Source of the DNA: an uncultured Aeromonadales bacterium
GTDB taxonomy: Bacteria > Pseudomonadota > Gammaproteobacteria > Enterobacterales > Succinivibrionaceae
DNA length: 7,490 bases
Reading direction: 5' to 3'
Assembly (NCBI GenBank): GCA_902796095.1
Contig: CADBNP010000251.1
Location: 1-7,490, forward strand
Positions 5,694-7,490 of the stretch are shown here, one piece after another. Under the pieces are notes generated by a model. The model ran no database searches. It saw nothing but the letters and a program-made list of their open reading frames with translations, and was not told the origin of the DNA. Positions within the stretch are counted from its first letter, which is position 1; each line of letters starts with the position of its first letter. Made by a program: the position numbers and the translations under genes.

Positions 5694-7271
5694 CTACTGA
5701 TTTTCAACGGTGAAATTTTCTAATTCTCTGCTGCTGTCGTCATTGCCGTAGCTGCATGCGAGTTCAAAATAATACCTTGCCTTCCGGTAGTCATGTGGAA
5801 AATAGGTATCGTCAACACACATATAGGCAAGATATTCGCATCCCCTGTCATTTTCCATGCTGCATGCTTTTGTGAACAGCATTTCGGCAAGTCTGAAATC
5901 GGGTTCCGAGAGTTTCCCGTCTCTGGCAATAATTCCAAGATTTATGCAGGCGACGGGATCTGACATACTGCATGATTTTTCAAGTACTGTCTTTGCCTTG
6001 CTGAAATTCTGTTTTATTCCGAATCCGTTCATGTAAATGTAACCGAGTTCCCTGCAACCTGCTGCATGATCAAGAAAACAGGCCTTTTCCTGGGCGTCAA
6101 ACGCCTTTGCATAATCTCTGGCAACAGCTTCACCATTAAGATATATCAGTCCAAGACTGTAGCACGCCTCTGCAAAATTACGGTCGCAGGACTGATTATA
6201 TGTTTCCAGTGCTTTTGCATAATTATTTTCAATTTCCGTATGAGAGAAATAGTTCCCGGCAAGACTAAGACATCCGTACTCAAAGTTTAACCGGCATGCC
6301 TTTCCGTAGTATTCCATAATTCTGGCGGAATCAGACTGAGACGAGGCGAGCAGTTCCGCATATGTATAACATCCCTCTCCAAGACCGAGATCGCAGCTTT
6401 TCCTGACAAGATCAGCGGAAAACTCGGGAGATTTTTGTTTAGCAGGAGAAGATATATATAACTTTCCTAAATTCAGAGTTGAAAGCGGATCGCCGTACTT
6501 CATGCCCATTTCCAGATATTTTTCCGCCTGTCGATAATCAGCTTCGCTGTAGTACTGCATTCCTAATTTGCCGCATGCTGCACCGTTTTCCAGCTCACAT
6601 GCTTTTTTTATGAATTCAGCAGCTTTTGATGCGTCAGCCTTTACCAGTGAACCGGCTTCATATATCAGTCCCAGATTCAGACACCCGTTGGAATTATTCA
6701 GACGGCAGCCCTTTTCACTGTACTGAACAGCCTTTGCCGCCTCCTGCTTTACTTCATGTCCGTTCATGTAGACTGCGCCAAGATTGGTGCAGCTGTTTCC
6801 GTCATCGGCATCACAGGCGGCTGAAAAAAGTCTGATGGCTTCGGGAAAATTAATCGGAAAGAATTCATCGTGGGAATGATTGCCCAGATAAAAATTGCCT
6901 AAATTGTAGCATCCGACAGGATTGCCCAGACTGCAAGCCTTTTCATAGTATTTCGCTGCTTCGCTGATGCTCCGCTTTACGCCCTTGCCGTAGTCATATA
7001 TCAGACCGAGACCCGTACATCCCATGCTGTTATCCATTTCGCATGCCTTTTCAAAGTATTGTCGGGCATTATCCGGATTTTTCTCTGTATTTTCACCGTT
7101 GTCATACAGTCGGCCGAGCTCAAAGCAGCTGTCACTGTTCAGTCTGCTGCATTCCTTTTTCAGTTTTTCAAGTTTCAGATCATCAATGCTGAAGCTTTCA
7201 GAACCGGATTCAGATGCAGTGGCAGCGACGGACAGAGTTGCGGCAAGCAATGTAAAAATACTTAAAAACAT
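5694..7271 (-). CDS. Secreted cysteine-rich Sel1-like repeat protein (Hcp-like)
   Basis: This 525-residue protein is made almost wholly of Sel1-like (TPR-type) helical repeats of about 36 residues, with motifs such as LGLIYDYGKGV, AAKYYEKAC and GCYNLG. Residues 1-19 look like a signal peptide with an AxA site (ATA, residues 17-19), so the protein is probably exported to the periplasm or beyond. Twelve repeats carry a Cys-x7-Cys pair: 41/49, 77/85, 113/121, 153/161, 189/197, 225/233, 293/301, 326/334, 362/370, 398/406, 434/442 and 470/478. This spacing matches the Helicobacter Hcp proteins, where each pair is a disulfide joining helices of one repeat. One repeat has lost both cysteines (M257/T265) and the last has lost its second (C506/S514). 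Such proteins usually bind other proteins; the partner here is unknown. The ATG has an AAGG Shine-Dalgarno at 7281-7284, 9 nt away, and an in-frame stop lies just upstream. The signal peptide lacks the usual N-terminal Lys or Arg. The gene is convergent with the chemoreceptor gene. Confidence 0.92.
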   Translation of the reverse strand: MFLSIFTLLAATLSVAATASESGSESFSIDDLKLEKLKKECSRLNSDSCFELGRLYDNGENTEKNPDNARQYFEKACEMDNSMGCTGLGLIYDYGKGVKRSISEAAKYYEKACSLGNPVGCYNLGNFYLGNHSHDEFFPINFPEAIRLFSAACDADDGNSCTNLGAVYMNGHEVKQEAAKAVQYSEKGCRLNNSNGCLNLGLIYEAGSLVKADASKAAEFIKKACELENGAACGKLGMQYYSEADYRQAEKYLEMGMKYGDPLSTLNLGKLYISSPAKQKSPEFSADLVRKSCDLGLGEGCYTYAELLASSQSDSARIMEYYGKACRLNFEYGCLSLAGNYFSHTEIENNYAKALETYNQSCDRNFAEACYSLGLIYLNGEAVARDYAKAFDAQEKACFLDHAAGCRELGYIYMNGFGIKQNFSKAKTVLEKSCSMSDPVACINLGIIARDGKLSEPDFRLAEMLFTKACSMENDRGCEYLAYMCVDDTYFPHDYRKARYYFELACSYGNDDSSRELENFTVENQ

Positions 7272-7490
7272 TTTCAGTAACCTTAATCAGCACAATGACT
7301 AGACTACCAGTTTTGCACTGCTATTTCCATATGACGCGACTGGGTTCATTGAAATTTTTAACAGCAAATTATCCTGCCTCAATCACATTATTTTTATCGC
7401 TCATATATGAAGTATGAACGGGATGAACTAATCTTTTCTTATTGTACAAAACAGGGAAAATTCGGAAAATAAAACAGAACAGTTTCCTTA
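7272..7490 (-). promoter_or_regulatory. Upstream region of the Sel1-repeat gene
   Basis: This 219-bp edge region holds no gene I can support. Two weak minus-strand -10 candidates are GATAAT (7368-7373) and TACAAT (7441-7446), neither with a convincing -35 box. TCATATATGA (7401-7410) is a perfect 10-bp palindrome and is followed on the plus strand by ATGAA at 7407-7411, 7414-7418 and 7423-7427, which could be a regulator site. The true promoter cannot be fixed from sequence alone. Confidence 0.25.

Noticed and set aside
7024..7302. 92-codon plus-strand frame opposite the Sel1-repeat gene start
   Set aside because: It is serine/phenylalanine-rich antisense of the signal peptide and first repeats, with no family match.
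7369..7404. Eleven-codon minus-strand frame (ATG to TAA) upstream of the Sel1-repeat gene, as a possible leader peptide
   Set aside because: No Shine-Dalgarno precedes it and there is no attenuator structure after it.

Overview
The window looks like an ordinary chromosomal segment of a motile gammaproteobacterium. The best taxonomic marker is a MaoP (DUF413/YifE) protein, a family essentially confined to Gammaproteobacteria. The E. coli-like RimO, a chemoreceptor and a secreted cysteine-rich Sel1-repeat protein all fit that group. The moderate, AT-leaning composition and the mix of genes would suit a host-associated lineage such as Succinivibrionaceae, but that assignment is an inference from recall and was not tested.

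Left part (1-2451, minus strand): a membrane-anchored metallophosphoesterase with a good extended -10 promoter is followed, 75 bp downstream, by rimO, the ribosomal protein S12 methylthiotransferase. rimO runs off the left edge with about 30 C-terminal residues missing. The two genes probably share a transcript.

Middle part (2452-3878): a 268-bp divergent intergenic region carries the promoters of the phosphoesterase and of maoP. It also holds a 9-bp inverted repeat built on TGATCA, with three GATC (Dam-type) sites within 38 bp. maoP ends in a clean intrinsic terminator. After it comes about 680 bp with no intact gene. The best coding-like signal there is a minus-strand reading frame broken by in-frame stops, so this stretch is probably decayed sequence.

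Right part (3879-7490): a 540-residue methyl-accepting chemotaxis protein on the plus strand converges with a 525-residue secreted Sel1-like repeat protein on the minus strand. The repeat protein has a ladder of twelve regularly spaced cysteine pairs. A hairpin with a T-run lies between them and probably ends the chemoreceptor transcript. The last ~200 bp is the upstream region of the Sel1-repeat gene.

The genes do not form one obvious pathway. rimO acts in translation, maoP in chromosome organisation, the chemoreceptor in motility sensing, and the phosphoesterase and Sel1-repeat protein probably act at the membrane or in the periplasm. I found no CRISPR array, no tRNA or rRNA, no intact mobile element and no convincing new multi-gene system. 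The items most worth a second look are the GATC-rich inverted repeat before maoP, the decayed segment after it, and the cysteine ladder of the Sel1-repeat protein.
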